Assembly (NCBI GenBank): GCA_003454835.1
Contig: DMTA01000008.1
Location: forward strand, 1-8,389
Length of the DNA stretch: 8,389 nt
Direction of reading: 5' to 3'
Source: Achromobacter sp.
Lineage (GTDB): Bacteria; Pseudomonadota; Gammaproteobacteria; Burkholderiales; Burkholderiaceae_B
The notes beneath the pieces were generated by a model, which saw only the letters and a list, made by a program, of their open reading frames with translations, was not told the DNA's origin and did no database searches. Made by a program: the position numbers and the translations under genes. Shown here one piece after another: positions 1-7,358 of this stretch (the stretch's first letter is position 1; the number at the start of each line of letters is the position of its first letter).

Positions 1-1
1 G

Positions 2-271
2 CGCATCTACACGCCCCGCGCACCCCAGGCCGACGCCGCACCCGGCTGCGATGAATTCAGCTTGTCGGCCGGCGGGGCGAGTTGGGCTCTTAAAGTTTTT
101 GTCCGCGTTTGCGCGGGTTTGAAGCGGCTTGCGGTGCCCGCCCCACAGCGGCCGCGCGGGCGGCCTGGTGGGGCTTACGCGGCGTCTTGCGTCGTGGTGA
201 TGACGCTTCGCGTGTGGCTGCGATTACGCAGGTGTCTGCTCACGCACGTGTCTGCTGACGTGGGTGTCTGA
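2..271 (+). CDS. Possible 3' end of a gene entering from the left edge (weak)
   Basis: A reading frame is open from the left edge and stops at a TGA at 269-271. The first 25 or so codons show the third-position G/C preference of real genes in this window and read RIYTPRAPQADAAPGC. Beyond about position 85 the codon preference fades and the product becomes Arg/Val/Leu-rich, so the true gene may end in another frame (frame 1 has a TGA at 52-54) or be frameshifted. The TGA lies inside the first unit of the repeat array. The product is not recognised. It could equally be chance open frame in G/C-rich DNA. Confidence 0.2.
   Translation, partial: RIYTPRAPQADAAPGCDEFSLSAGGASWALKVFVRVCAGLKRLAVPAPQRPRGRPGGAYAASCVVVMTLRVWLRLRRCLLTHVSADVGV
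140..174. other. G/C-rich stem-loop in the left intergenic region
   Basis: Outer arms GCCCCAC (140-146) and GTGGGGC (168-174) are perfectly complementary, as are inner arms GGCCGC (150-155) and GCGGCC (160-165), with a GCGG loop and a small asymmetric internal bulge. No T-run follows on either strand, so it is not a typical intrinsic terminator. It lies where transcripts from the left and the minus-strand LysR gene would both end, so a role in stabilising or ending transcripts is possible but only inferred. Confidence 0.4.
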
Positions 272-377
272 CCCCCCAACACTGACATACCGCATTGGAC
301 CGATGCCTCCCAGGTGTCTGACACCTCAGCATTGACCTACCGCACAGAGCCGATGCCTCCCCGGTGTCTGACACCGG
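231..377. repeat. Tandem array of GGTGTCTGACACC-type palindromes
   Basis: The heptamer GTGTCTG occurs at 232, 248, 264, 314 and 364: first at a 16-bp period, then at a 50-bp period. The 50-bp units are 263-312 and 313-362 (about 80% identical by eye, both ending in CGATGCCTCCC plus one base), with a third begun at 363. The core is a perfect palindrome in two copies: AGGTGTC-T-GACACCT at 312-326 and CCGGTGTC-T-GACACCGG at 361-377. An inverted copy (TGTCAGACACCC, 419-430) forms the last codons and stop of the LysR gene. Such palindromes can act as REP-like transcript ends or protein-binding sites; no function can be assigned from sequence. The unit length, few copies and lack of conserved repeat/spacer structure argue against CRISPR. 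Confidence 0.75.
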
Positions 378-420
378 CCTACGAAGCGCCGGCGTCTCAA
401 GGCATCAAGCCGCAACGTTG

Positions 421-1470
421 TCAGACACCCGCCACCGGTGCGTCCGCCGTCGCCAGCCGCTCGCCCGTGATCTGCTTCAAATAATCCACCAGCCGCTGAC
501 AAGCTGGCGTCAGCGGCCGATCGGCTCTGATCGAATACCCAACATCCCCAAACGCCCCAAACACATCAGTAGGCAATCGGGCCAGGATGCCCATCGAAAG
601 AAACTGCGCCGCAGCGTCATAAGGAATGAGCGCCAGTGCATCGCTATGCATCAGCACGCCGATATTGGTCAAGAGAGACAGCGACTCCACATGCCGTGCA
701 GGCAGACGCAATCCGGCATCAAAGAACGTCCGTTCTATTGACGCGCGCAGCGGCGACGTCGGCGCGGGCAGGATCCAGATGTGATCCATCAAATCTGCTA
801 AGGCCACATCAGTGGCGGCCGCCATCGGATGACGCGCGCCGACGACCAGGCACAAATCTTCGTGGTAGAGCTTGTGATGATCGACCGCAACGCCGGAGAT
901 CGAAGCCATGTCTGCGCCAGGCAGACGGCCCACAACGATATCCACGTCGCCGGTGGCGAGCGCGGGCAGCAATTGTGCGGAGGGGCCTTCGCGGACGGTG
1001 ACCTGGATGCCGGGGTGGTCGGTCATGAGGCGGGCGATGGCTTCGGGCAGGAGCTTGGCAGAGGCGGCAATCAAGGTGCCGACCACGACGTGGCCGCTGG
1101 CGCCGCCCAGGACGGCGTCGATGTCGTCGGCCATGTAGCGCACTTCGGCCATCATGGCGTGCACGCGCCGGCCGAGGACGAGGGCGAGTTCGGTGGGGGT
1201 GACGCCGCGGTTGGAGCGTTCGAACAGCGTTGAGCCGAAGAACGCTTCGAGGTCGTGGATGGCCTTGGTGACGGTGGGCTGCGTCAGGTGCAGTTCGCTG
1301 GCGGCGCGCGATAGGGAGCGGCACGCCAGGACGCGTTCGAAGATCTGGAGCTGATGCAGCTTGAGCTTGTGGCTCAGCGCGTTGGGCGTTATGCGGAAGT
1401 TCGACATCGGTGCGGCCGCCCCGGCGCGCGGCCGCGGACGATGGTCCTGTTCCCTGGGTGAGTCCGACAT
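421..1470 (-). CDS. LysR-family transcriptional regulator
   Basis: Predicted DNA-binding regulator of 349 residues, slightly longer than the usual 300-330. An N-terminal winged helix-turn-helix lies at about residues 38-97, with the typical LysR core at 51-85 (RSLSRAASELHLTQPTVTKA, then LFERSNRGVTPTELA). The effector-binding domain runs from about 123 to 335 (GTLIAASAKLLPEAI, DVDIVVGRLP, LCLVVGARHP). Two starts are possible. ATG at 1470 has AAGGG seven bases upstream; ATG at 1407 (MSNFRITP) removes a 21-residue Arg/Pro/Ala-rich leader but has a weaker ribosome site. The gene follows the RidA gene by 41 bp on the same strand, so co-transcription is likely. By family logic it would sense an aromatic pathway intermediate and activate the dehydrogenase-deaminase genes, but LysR genes are more often divergent from their target, so the target is uncertain. 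Its last codons and stop (GGT-GTC-TGA) come from a copy of the neighbouring repeat. Confidence 0.92.
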   Translation of the reverse strand: MSDSPREQDHRPRPRAGAAAPMSNFRITPNALSHKLKLHQLQIFERVLACRSLSRAASELHLTQPTVTKAIHDLEAFFGSTLFERSNRGVTPTELALVLGRRVHAMMAEVRYMADDIDAVLGGASGHVVVGTLIAASAKLLPEAIARLMTDHPGIQVTVREGPSAQLLPALATGDVDIVVGRLPGADMASISGVAVDHHKLYHEDLCLVVGARHPMAAATDVALADLMDHIWILPAPTSPLRASIERTFFDAGLRLPARHVESLSLLTNIGVLMHSDALALIPYDAAAQFLSMGILARLPTDVFGAFGDVGYSIRADRPLTPACQRLVDYLKQITGERLATADAPVAGV

Positions 1471-1511
1471 GCCGCCGCCCTTGGTGCGTTGTCCGGATCG
1501 CCGGGGATCGG

Positions 1512-1943
1512 CTAGCGGGCGGCGGGCTTGTAGGCGACGGCCTTTATTTCGATCAGCAAATGCGGGTGCGGCAACTGGTGCACCGCAACCGTGGTGCGCG
1601 CCGGACCGTCGGCGTCGAAGAACTCGCCGTAGGTCTGATTGTATCCACCGAAGTCGTTCATGTTGACCAGGAACGTGCTGATCTCGACGACGTCGGCAAG
1701 CGTGGCGCCGGCGGTGGCGAGGATGTCGCGGATGTTCTCGATGACGGCGCGGGTCTGCTCGCGGATGTCGAGCGTGGTGGTGCCCATGGCGTCGACCTCG
1801 GCGCCGGCGATGCGGTTGTCGGGCAGGCGCGAGCTGGTGCCCGAGACGTAGAGGAAGTCACCGGCGCGTTTGATGTGGGGATACTTGCCGCGGGGCGTGG
1901 CCTTGCCGGGGACGACGGTGGCGGTGGGGGTAGGCTGGTTCAT
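1512..1943 (-). CDS. RidA/YjgF-family protein, probable 2-aminomuconate deaminase
   Basis: Predicted cytosolic enzyme of 143 residues. RidA-family proteins form trimers and hydrolyse enamines or imines to release ammonia. The C-terminal family signature is intact: [20 protein letters not shown] at residues 113-132, with the conserved arginine at 116, the LP pair and the acidic residue at 132. A conserved Y-V-S-G strand lies near 32-35. Being longer than housekeeping RidA (about 128 residues) and sitting downstream of an aminomuconate-type semialdehyde dehydrogenase points to the AmnD/NbaF-like branch, which converts 2-aminomuconate to 4-oxalocrotonate plus ammonia. The start ATG at 1943 has AAAGGA seven bases upstream. 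A 188-bp gap filled with ~42-bp repeats separates it from the dehydrogenase. A role in general enamine detoxification cannot be excluded. Family assignment is firm; substrate is inferred from context. Confidence 0.9.
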   Translation of the reverse strand: MNQPTPTATVVPGKATPRGKYPHIKRAGDFLYVSGTSSRLPDNRIAGAEVDAMGTTTLDIREQTRAVIENIRDILATAGATLADVVEISTFLVNMNDFGGYNQTYGEFFDADGPARTTVAVHQLPHPHLLIEIKAVAYKPAAR

Positions 1944-1970
1944 CTTGCGGTCCTTTGTGTCGAGGTGGCA

Positions 1971-2149
1971 GAGCTTGATGCTGGCGTTGCCGGTGCGGGG
2001 CAGTCGGTCGGAGCTTGATGCAGCGGTGCGAGGGGCGATGTCGCGCTATCAGCGCTTGATGCAGCGTTCGGAGCCGTCGATGTCGCGCTGTCGGCACGGA
2101 ATGCGGAACTCGGCGGGCTGTCGTGGCGCGATCAGAGCTTGATGCAGAC
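1971..2149. repeat. Degenerate ~42-bp tandem repeat overlapping the dehydrogenase 3' end
   Basis: On the plus strand the motif (G/C)(A/C)GCTTGATGC recurs at 1971, 2011, 2052 and 2135, spaced 40, 41 and 83 bp; the 83-bp gap holds a decayed copy near 2093. A second part of the unit, CGATGTCGCGCT, is at 2036-2047 and 2078-2089 (42 bp apart), with a diverged version just before 2131. The 2135 copy is the last coding part of the aldehyde dehydrogenase: read on the minus strand it encodes Cys-Ile-Lys-Leu-stop. The gap between dehydrogenase and deaminase therefore appears to have grown by repeated copying of the gene's own 3' end, or of an element that already contained it. No start codon with a ribosome site or plausible protein lies in the gap. 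Confidence 0.75.
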
Positions 2150-3589
2150 GTTGGTCGGCTCGGTATAGAAGTGCAGCGAGTGGCGTCCGCCTTCGCGGCC
2201 GATGCCGGACAGGCCGCTGCCGCCGAACGGCGTGCGCAGGTCGCGCAGGAACCAGCAGTTGACCCACGCAAGGCCGACCTGCATGGCCTGCGCGACGCGA
2301 TGTCCGCGCGTGAGGTTCTGGGTCCAGACGGCGGCGGCCAGGCCGTAGCGGGTGTCGTTGGCGAGGCGGATGGCTTCGTCCTCGGTGTCGAAGGGGGCGA
2401 TGTGGCAGACGGGGCCGAAGACTTCTTCTTTGATGCAGCGGGCGTTCTCGGACAGGCCGGTCCAGATGGTGGGTTGCACGTAGGCGCCTTCGTCGCGGGC
2501 GTCGCCGAAGACGGGTACGTCGCCGCCGGTGACGACGGTGGCGCCTTCCTGGCGGGCGAGTGCGAAGTAGGACAGCACTTTTTCGCGGTGCTCGCGCGAG
2601 ACGAGCGGTCCCATTTCGGTGTCGGGGTCCAGCGGCCAGCCGATGCGCATGGCGCGCGCGCGTTCGGCCAGCGCGGCGACGAAGCGGTCGTAGATGGGGC
2701 GCTGGACGTACACGCGTTCGGTGCACAGGCAGACCTGGCCGCAGTTGGCGAAGACGGAGCGCGTGACGCCATCTACCGCTGCGTCGAAGTCGGCGTCGGC
2801 GAACACCAGCGCGGCGTTCTTGCCGCCGAGTTCGAAGGACACGGGTTTCACGCCGGGCGCCACGGCGCGCATGATGGCGGCGCCGGTGGAGGATTCGCCA
2901 GTGAAGGTGATGCCGTCGATGTCGGGATGCGTGGTCATGAATTCGCCCGCGGAATTCGGGCCGAAACCATGCGTCAGGTTCAGGACGCCGGGCGGCAGGC
3001 CGGCGTCGTGCGCGACTTCAGCGAGCAAGGTGGCGGTGGACGGCGTGACTTCGGATGGCTTCATGATGACGGTGTTGCCGAAGGCCAGCGCGGGTGCGAC
3101 TTTCCACGTCAGGAGCAAGAGCGGCAGGTTCCACGGCGAAATCACGCCGACCACGCCCAGCGGCTTGCGGTAGGCGTAGTTCAACGCCTGGCGGCCGTCG
3201 GGCGTGTCGGTCATGTAGCTTTCCATGTCCAGCGTGCGCGCCAGTTCCGCGAAGGTGCGGAAGTTCGCCGCGCCGCGCGGGATGTCGATCTTGCCCGCCC
3301 AGCCGATGGGCTTGCCGGTGTCGCCGATCTCGGCCTGCAGGAAATCGTCGAACCGGCGCTCGATGCCGTCGGCCAGCGCCAGCAGGTAATCGGTGCGCGC
3401 CGCCACGGGCAGCGAGGCCCAGGCGGGCAGGGCGCGCCGGGCCGCGATGACGGCGCGGTCGACCTGGTCGCGGCTGGCTTCATGCACCTGCGCGATCAGT
3501 TGCCCGTCCACCGGACTGTGTTTGTCGAAGGTAGACGCGCCATCTTCGAAGCGGCCGTCCAGGTAGTTGCGCAGTTGGCGAGTCGGCAT
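2132..3589 (-). CDS. Aldehyde dehydrogenase, 2-hydroxymuconate / 2-aminomuconate semialdehyde dehydrogenase type
   Basis: Predicted cytosolic NAD-dependent dehydrogenase of 485 residues, the normal length for this group. Key ALDH residues are present: Asn154 in SPWNLP, the cofactor-site TGESSTG near 230-236, the general-base Glu253 in ELGGKN, the catalytic Cys287 in GQVC, and EEVFGP at 388-393. Features matching the muconate-semialdehyde branch are the NCWFLRDLRTPFGG segment (444-457), an arginine at 111 in ANFRTFAE, and the C-terminus FYTEPTNVCIKL, which closely resembles XylG/DmpC/AmnC-type enzymes; in aminomuconate semialdehyde dehydrogenases arginines in those two segments bind the substrate carboxylate. 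It would oxidise the ring-cleavage semialdehyde to 2-hydroxy- or 2-aminomuconate. The downstream RidA-type deaminase favours the amino substrate. The ribosome site is weak (GGGA nine bases before the ATG). The gene is divergent from marR, and its 3' end is embedded in a tandem repeat. Confidence 0.93.
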   Translation of the reverse strand: MPTRQLRNYLDGRFEDGASTFDKHSPVDGQLIAQVHEASRDQVDRAVIAARRALPAWASLPVAARTDYLLALADGIERRFDDFLQAEIGDTGKPIGWAGKIDIPRGAANFRTFAELARTLDMESYMTDTPDGRQALNYAYRKPLGVVGVISPWNLPLLLLTWKVAPALAFGNTVIMKPSEVTPSTATLLAEVAHDAGLPPGVLNLTHGFGPNSAGEFMTTHPDIDGITFTGESSTGAAIMRAVAPGVKPVSFELGGKNAALVFADADFDAAVDGVTRSVFANCGQVCLCTERVYVQRPIYDRFVAALAERARAMRIGWPLDPDTEMGPLVSREHREKVLSYFALARQEGATVVTGGDVPVFGDARDEGAYVQPTIWTGLSENARCIKEEVFGPVCHIAPFDTEDEAIRLANDTRYGLAAAVWTQNLTRGHRVAQAMQVGLAWVNCWFLRDLRTPFGGSGLSGIGREGGRHSLHFYTEPTNVCIKL

Positions 3590-3630
3590 CGGCGTGTTCC
3601 CGTGAAATCAGATAGGGCGGTTCAATTAAA

Positions 3631-3642
3631 TACGTATACGTA
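3631..3642. promoter_or_regulatory. Perfect palindrome TACGTATACGTA, candidate MarR operator
   Basis: A perfect 12-bp inverted repeat sits in the 152-bp region between the divergent dehydrogenase and marR genes, in an A/T-rich patch (AATTAAA to the left, CTATATT to the right) that contrasts with the G/C-rich surroundings. MarR proteins typically bind short A/T-rich palindromes in the promoter they share with a divergent target. The site is 41 bp upstream of the dehydrogenase ATG and about 100 bp upstream of the marR ATG. The palindrome is seen directly; its role is inferred. Confidence 0.5.
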
Positions 3643-3709
3643 CTATATTGGCGGATATTAGGCAGTGGGCGATCCTAAGTCAATGCGCATTTGCGAGAAC
3701 GGCTGCGCC

Positions 3710-3715
3710 TACAAT
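3710..3715 (+). promoter_or_regulatory. Possible -10 element (TACAAT) of marR
   Basis: TACAAT differs from the sigma-70 -10 consensus at one position and lies 26 bp before the marR ATG at 3742, which would give a leader of about 20 nt. The matching -35 region (around 3687-3693) is poor, so the promoter may be weak or need an activator. This is a motif-only call. Confidence 0.3.
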
Positions 3716-3741
3716 CGCCAGGCACATTCCATGGACGCCAC

Positions 3742-4227
3742 ATGACCGCCGCTTCCCGATCCGCCCGCCCGGCTTCCGCCCGGACCCTGAAGGAATTCGA
3801 CCTGACGCATGTGGCGTCCCACCTGCTGCGCCGCGCGCATTTCCGGGCCGAGGCGCTTTTTACGCAGGCGTTTCCGGACGAGGATTTGACGCCGCGCCAG
3901 AAGGCGTTGCTGGTCACGGTCTATCAGAATCCCGGCGCGACGCAGAATCGCATCGCCGAGCTGATTGCGCTGGATAGAAACTCGTTCGCGGAAATGATCG
4001 CGCGGATGACGAAGAAGGGGTACGTGCGCCGGACGCGGTCGACGGAAGATGCGCGTGCCTATGCGCTGGAGATCACGCCGGAAGGGGCGGCGCTGCTGGC
4101 ACGCATCCTGCCGCGAGACGCCGAGGTCGAGGCGCAGGTGCTGGCGCCGATCCCGGAGGAATTGCGGCCGGTGTTTCTGCAGTGCCTGCGTTTAATGGCA
4201 GGTTTGGAAACCGCGCCCACGCCTTGA
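3742..4227 (+). CDS. MarR-family transcriptional regulator
   Basis: Predicted dimeric winged helix-turn-helix repressor of 161 residues. The DNA-binding part is clear at about 48-115: LTPRQKALLVTVYQNPGATQ, then the recognition region NRIAELIALDRNSFAEMIARM (69-89), and the wing around TEDARAYALEITPEG (101-115), which contains the family's Asp-Ala-Arg motif. N- and C-terminal helices would form the dimer interface. I chose the ATG at 3742 because the product then begins like other MarR proteins; an in-frame TTG at 3691 would add 17 residues but lies upstream of the putative -10. The ribosome site is weak. The gene is divergent from the aldehyde dehydrogenase, the usual arrangement for a MarR protein repressing a catabolic operon and itself, with relief by a phenolic or aromatic acid ligand. 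The ligand is unknown. Confidence 0.9.
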   Translation: MTAASRSARPASARTLKEFDLTHVASHLLRRAHFRAEALFTQAFPDEDLTPRQKALLVTVYQNPGATQNRIAELIALDRNSFAEMIARMTKKGYVRRTRSTEDARAYALEITPEGAALLARILPRDAEVEAQVLAPIPEELRPVFLQCLRLMAGLETAPTP

Positions 4228-4234
4228 GGCGCAA

Positions 4235-4251
4235 GCCGCGGGTATCGCGGC
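4235..4251. terminator. Short stem-loop between convergent marR and brkB-like genes
   Basis: GCCGCG (4235-4240) and CGCGGC (4246-4251) form a perfect 6-bp stem with a 5-nt loop in the 27-bp gap between the two stop codons. A smaller inverted repeat, GCCT-TG-AGGC, overlaps the marR stop at 4221-4230. Neither has a T-run. Position suggests a shared transcript end, but it is weak as an intrinsic terminator. Confidence 0.35.
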
Positions 4252-4254
4252 GGG

Positions 4255-5436
4255 TCAGCTCTCGCTTTTGGGAACTGGCGCAGGCGGGGGCGTTTGAGAA
4301 GACGTTTGCGAGGGCGTTTGCGAGGGCGTTTGTGGATATGTCGGCGCGGGCGCTTGAGAATCCGACTGCGGGGGCAATTGCGAAGTCGCTTGCGAAGGCG
4401 CGTGTGGATATGTCTGCGCAGGCGCTTGAGGATGCGTCTTCGGAGGCATTTGTGAAGACGCAGGCGGGACCGGGTGTGCGCTTGCAGGAGCAGGCGCCTG
4501 CGGCGACGTTTGCGGCGACGTTTGCGGCGGCATTTGCGCTGCCGCCTGCCGCGGCCGTTCTACTTTTCCAAATCGCAACGCAAACTGACGCGTAAACACG
4601 GCGCCAAAGAAGAAGATCTGCGCCGAATACCAGATCCACAGCAGCAACGCGATCAGCGAACCCGCCGCGCCGTAGGCGGATACCGCGGCGCCGCGGCTCA
4701 GATACAGCCCGATGCCCCACTTGCCCAGCAGGAACAGGGCGGCCGTCACGATGGCGCCCGGGATGACGTCCGGCCACGAAATTCTGGCGCTGGGCAGCAG
4801 CTTGAAGATCACGGCGAACAGGGCTGCCACGACCGAAAAGGAAAACAGATTGGATGCCCACTCAGCCACGATTGAAAAGGTCGAGTTGGCCCAGAGCGAG
4901 CCATAAATGCCGCGCGCAGCCGCGAGTGCCGCGTTCACGGTCAACGACACCAGCAGGAACAGCGCCAGCACCAGCACCAGGCCGAACGACAGCAAGCGGC
5001 TTCGCACCAGGCCCTTGATGCCGGTCTTCTGATTGGCCCGCACCTCCCACAACTCATCCAGGCTGGCCTGCAATTCCGCAAAGGCGGTGGTCGCGCTGAA
5101 GATCAGCACGCCGATCGACACCATGGCCGCGATCCAGCCGCTGCCGGACTCGTGCGCGCTGGCAAGTACCGTCTGGATCACCTCGGCGCCGCGCTCGCCG
5201 ATCAGGTCGCGCAACTGCGCAAACAGCTCGGAACGCACGGCTTCTTCGCCAAAGAACGCGCCCGCCACGGCGATCACCAGCAGTAGCATCGGGGCCAGTG
5301 AAAACACCATGTACAGGGCCAGCGCGGCGCCCTTGCTTGAGGCGCGGTGGCTCGACCATTGCTTGGCCGAGTCCATCAGCAAACCGCCGATCTGGGAGGG
5401 TCGCAGTACTTGCAGGACGGTTCTGGGCAGTCGCAT
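4255..5436 (-). CDS. YihY/BrkB-family inner-membrane protein with Pro/Gln-rich tail
   Basis: Predicted inner-membrane protein of 393 residues. The YihY/BrkB core spans about 15-290, with six hydrophobic segments near 37-62, 101-121, 148-172, 197-214, 224-246 and 257-281. The family start is recognisable: KQWSSHRASSKGAALALYMV, then FSLAPMLLLVIAVAGAFFGE. The positively charged N-terminus predicts it stays inside, placing the C-terminus in the cytoplasm. The molecular function of the family is unsettled; BrkB was named for a serum-resistance locus in Bordetella, and the family was once mislabelled as ribonuclease BN. From about residue 294 to the end there is a 100-residue low-complexity tail rich in Pro, Gln, Ser, Thr and Ala, with PSQT- and PQTS-type tetrapeptides. 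Typical relatives end soon after the last membrane segment. No strong ribosome site precedes the ATG at 5436; the ATG at residue 21 is an alternative. Convergent with marR. Confidence 0.9.
   Translation of the reverse strand: MRLPRTVLQVLRPSQIGGLLMDSAKQWSSHRASSKGAALALYMVFSLAPMLLLVIAVAGAFFGEEAVRSELFAQLRDLIGERGAEVIQTVLASAHESGSGWIAAMVSIGVLIFSATTAFAELQASLDELWEVRANQKTGIKGLVRSRLLSFGLVLVLALFLLVSLTVNAALAAARGIYGSLWANSTFSIVAEWASNLFSFSVVAALFAVIFKLLPSARISWPDVIPGAIVTAALFLLGKWGIGLYLSRGAAVSAYGAAGSLIALLLWIWYSAQIFFFGAVFTRQFALRFGKVERPRQAAAQMPPQTSPQTSPQAPAPASAHPVPPASSQMPPKTHPQAPAQTYPHAPSQATSQLPPQSDSQAPAPTYPQTPSQTPSQTSSQTPPPAPVPKSES
4288..4527 (-). repeat. In-frame 12-nt and 72-nt repeats coding the BrkB-like tail
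   Basis: Two clusters of 12-nt repeats encode tetrapeptides: PSQT-type units at 4288-4332 (residues 369-383) and PQTS-type units at 4501-4527 (residues 304-312). Between them a 28-bp segment, TGTGGATATGTC followed by GCGC-rich sequence, occurs at 4331-4358 and again at 4403-4430, 72 bp apart and nearly identical. All periods are multiples of three, so copy number could change without breaking the frame. Confidence 0.7.
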
Positions 5437-5465
5437 GGGGCAATGTCTCGGTATGGCGAGCCTTC

Positions 5466-5471
5466 ATTGTA
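5466..5471 (-). promoter_or_regulatory. Possible -10 element (TACAAT) of the brkB-like gene
   Basis: On the minus strand TACAAT lies 29 bp upstream of the ATG at 5436. No good -35 is visible at 16-18 bp upstream. Motif-only call; the region between this gene and the groEL terminator shows nothing else. Confidence 0.25.
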
Positions 5472-5584
5472 GGGACGCGTACAAGCCCCAGATACGGGCA
5501 GATTGTTGGCAAAAGTTTTCAATCGCCGGGATATTTGCCGCTATTGAAACAACACGCAAAGTATCGGCCGTCATCGCCGGGCGC

Positions 5585-5624
5585 AAAAAAGAAAAACCCC
5601 CGGGGCGAAGGACCGGGGGTTTTT
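5585..5624 (-). terminator. Intrinsic terminator of the groESL operon
   Basis: A perfect 12-bp stem, AAAAACCCCCGG (5592-5603) and CCGGGGGTTTTT (5613-5624), with a 9-nt loop. Read in the minus direction it is followed by a T-rich run, TTTTTCTTTTTT, giving a textbook Rho-independent terminator about 55 bp after the groEL stop. The A-tract on the other arm also gives a short T-run in the plus direction, so it could partly act both ways, though no plus-strand gene needs it here. Confidence 0.92.
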
Positions 5625-5637
5625 CGGAGACTGCATT

Positions 5638-5655
5638 CCCCGGCCGAAGCCGGGG
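5638..5655 (-). other. C(UUCG)G tetraloop hairpin in the groEL 3' untranslated region
   Basis: On the minus strand CCCCGGC-TTCG-GCCGGGG forms a perfect 7-bp stem capped by the unusually stable cUUCGg tetraloop. It lies 23 bp after the groEL stop and before the terminator. It has no T-run, so a role in protecting the 3' end of the mRNA or aiding termination is more likely than termination by itself. Confidence 0.75.
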
Positions 5656-5678
5656 AGGCCTTGCAGGAACAGCGGGAC

Positions 5679-7322
<1,644 letters not shown>

Positions 7323-7358
7323 TTAGCTTCCTTCGAAAATTCGTTTGAGGCGGGAGAT

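Noticed and set aside
231..430. Repeat array as a CRISPR
   Set aside because: Too few units, a core that is itself a palindrome, spacing that changes from 16 to 50 bp, related intervening sequences rather than unique spacers, and no cas genes.
1858..2772. Long minus-strand frames overlapping the dehydrogenase 3' end (1858-2772 and 2049-2726)
   Set aside because: They read a different frame through the dehydrogenase and give Arg/Ala/Pro-rich or Ser/Pro-rich products typical of shifted frames in G/C-rich genes.
2123..3661. 512-codon open frame on the plus strand opposite the aldehyde dehydrogenase
   Set aside because: It is a mirror of the dehydrogenase's codon bias, with no recognisable domain and no ribosome site.
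3691..3741. Upstream TTG start for marR at 3691
   Set aside because: It would add 17 residues absent from typical MarR starts and would lie upstream of the putative -10 box; the ATG at 3742 is more reasonable.
4073..4861. Frames overlapping the BrkB tail and marR end (4073-4861 minus and 4182-4595 plus)
   Set aside because: They arise from reading the Pro/Gln repeat region in other frames. The membrane protein frame has six good membrane segments and family motifs.
421..5436. Idea that the window encodes a new defence or toxin-antitoxin system
   Set aside because: All confident genes belong to known catabolic, regulatory, membrane or chaperone families; no nuclease, toxin, reverse transcriptase or sensor ATPase is present.
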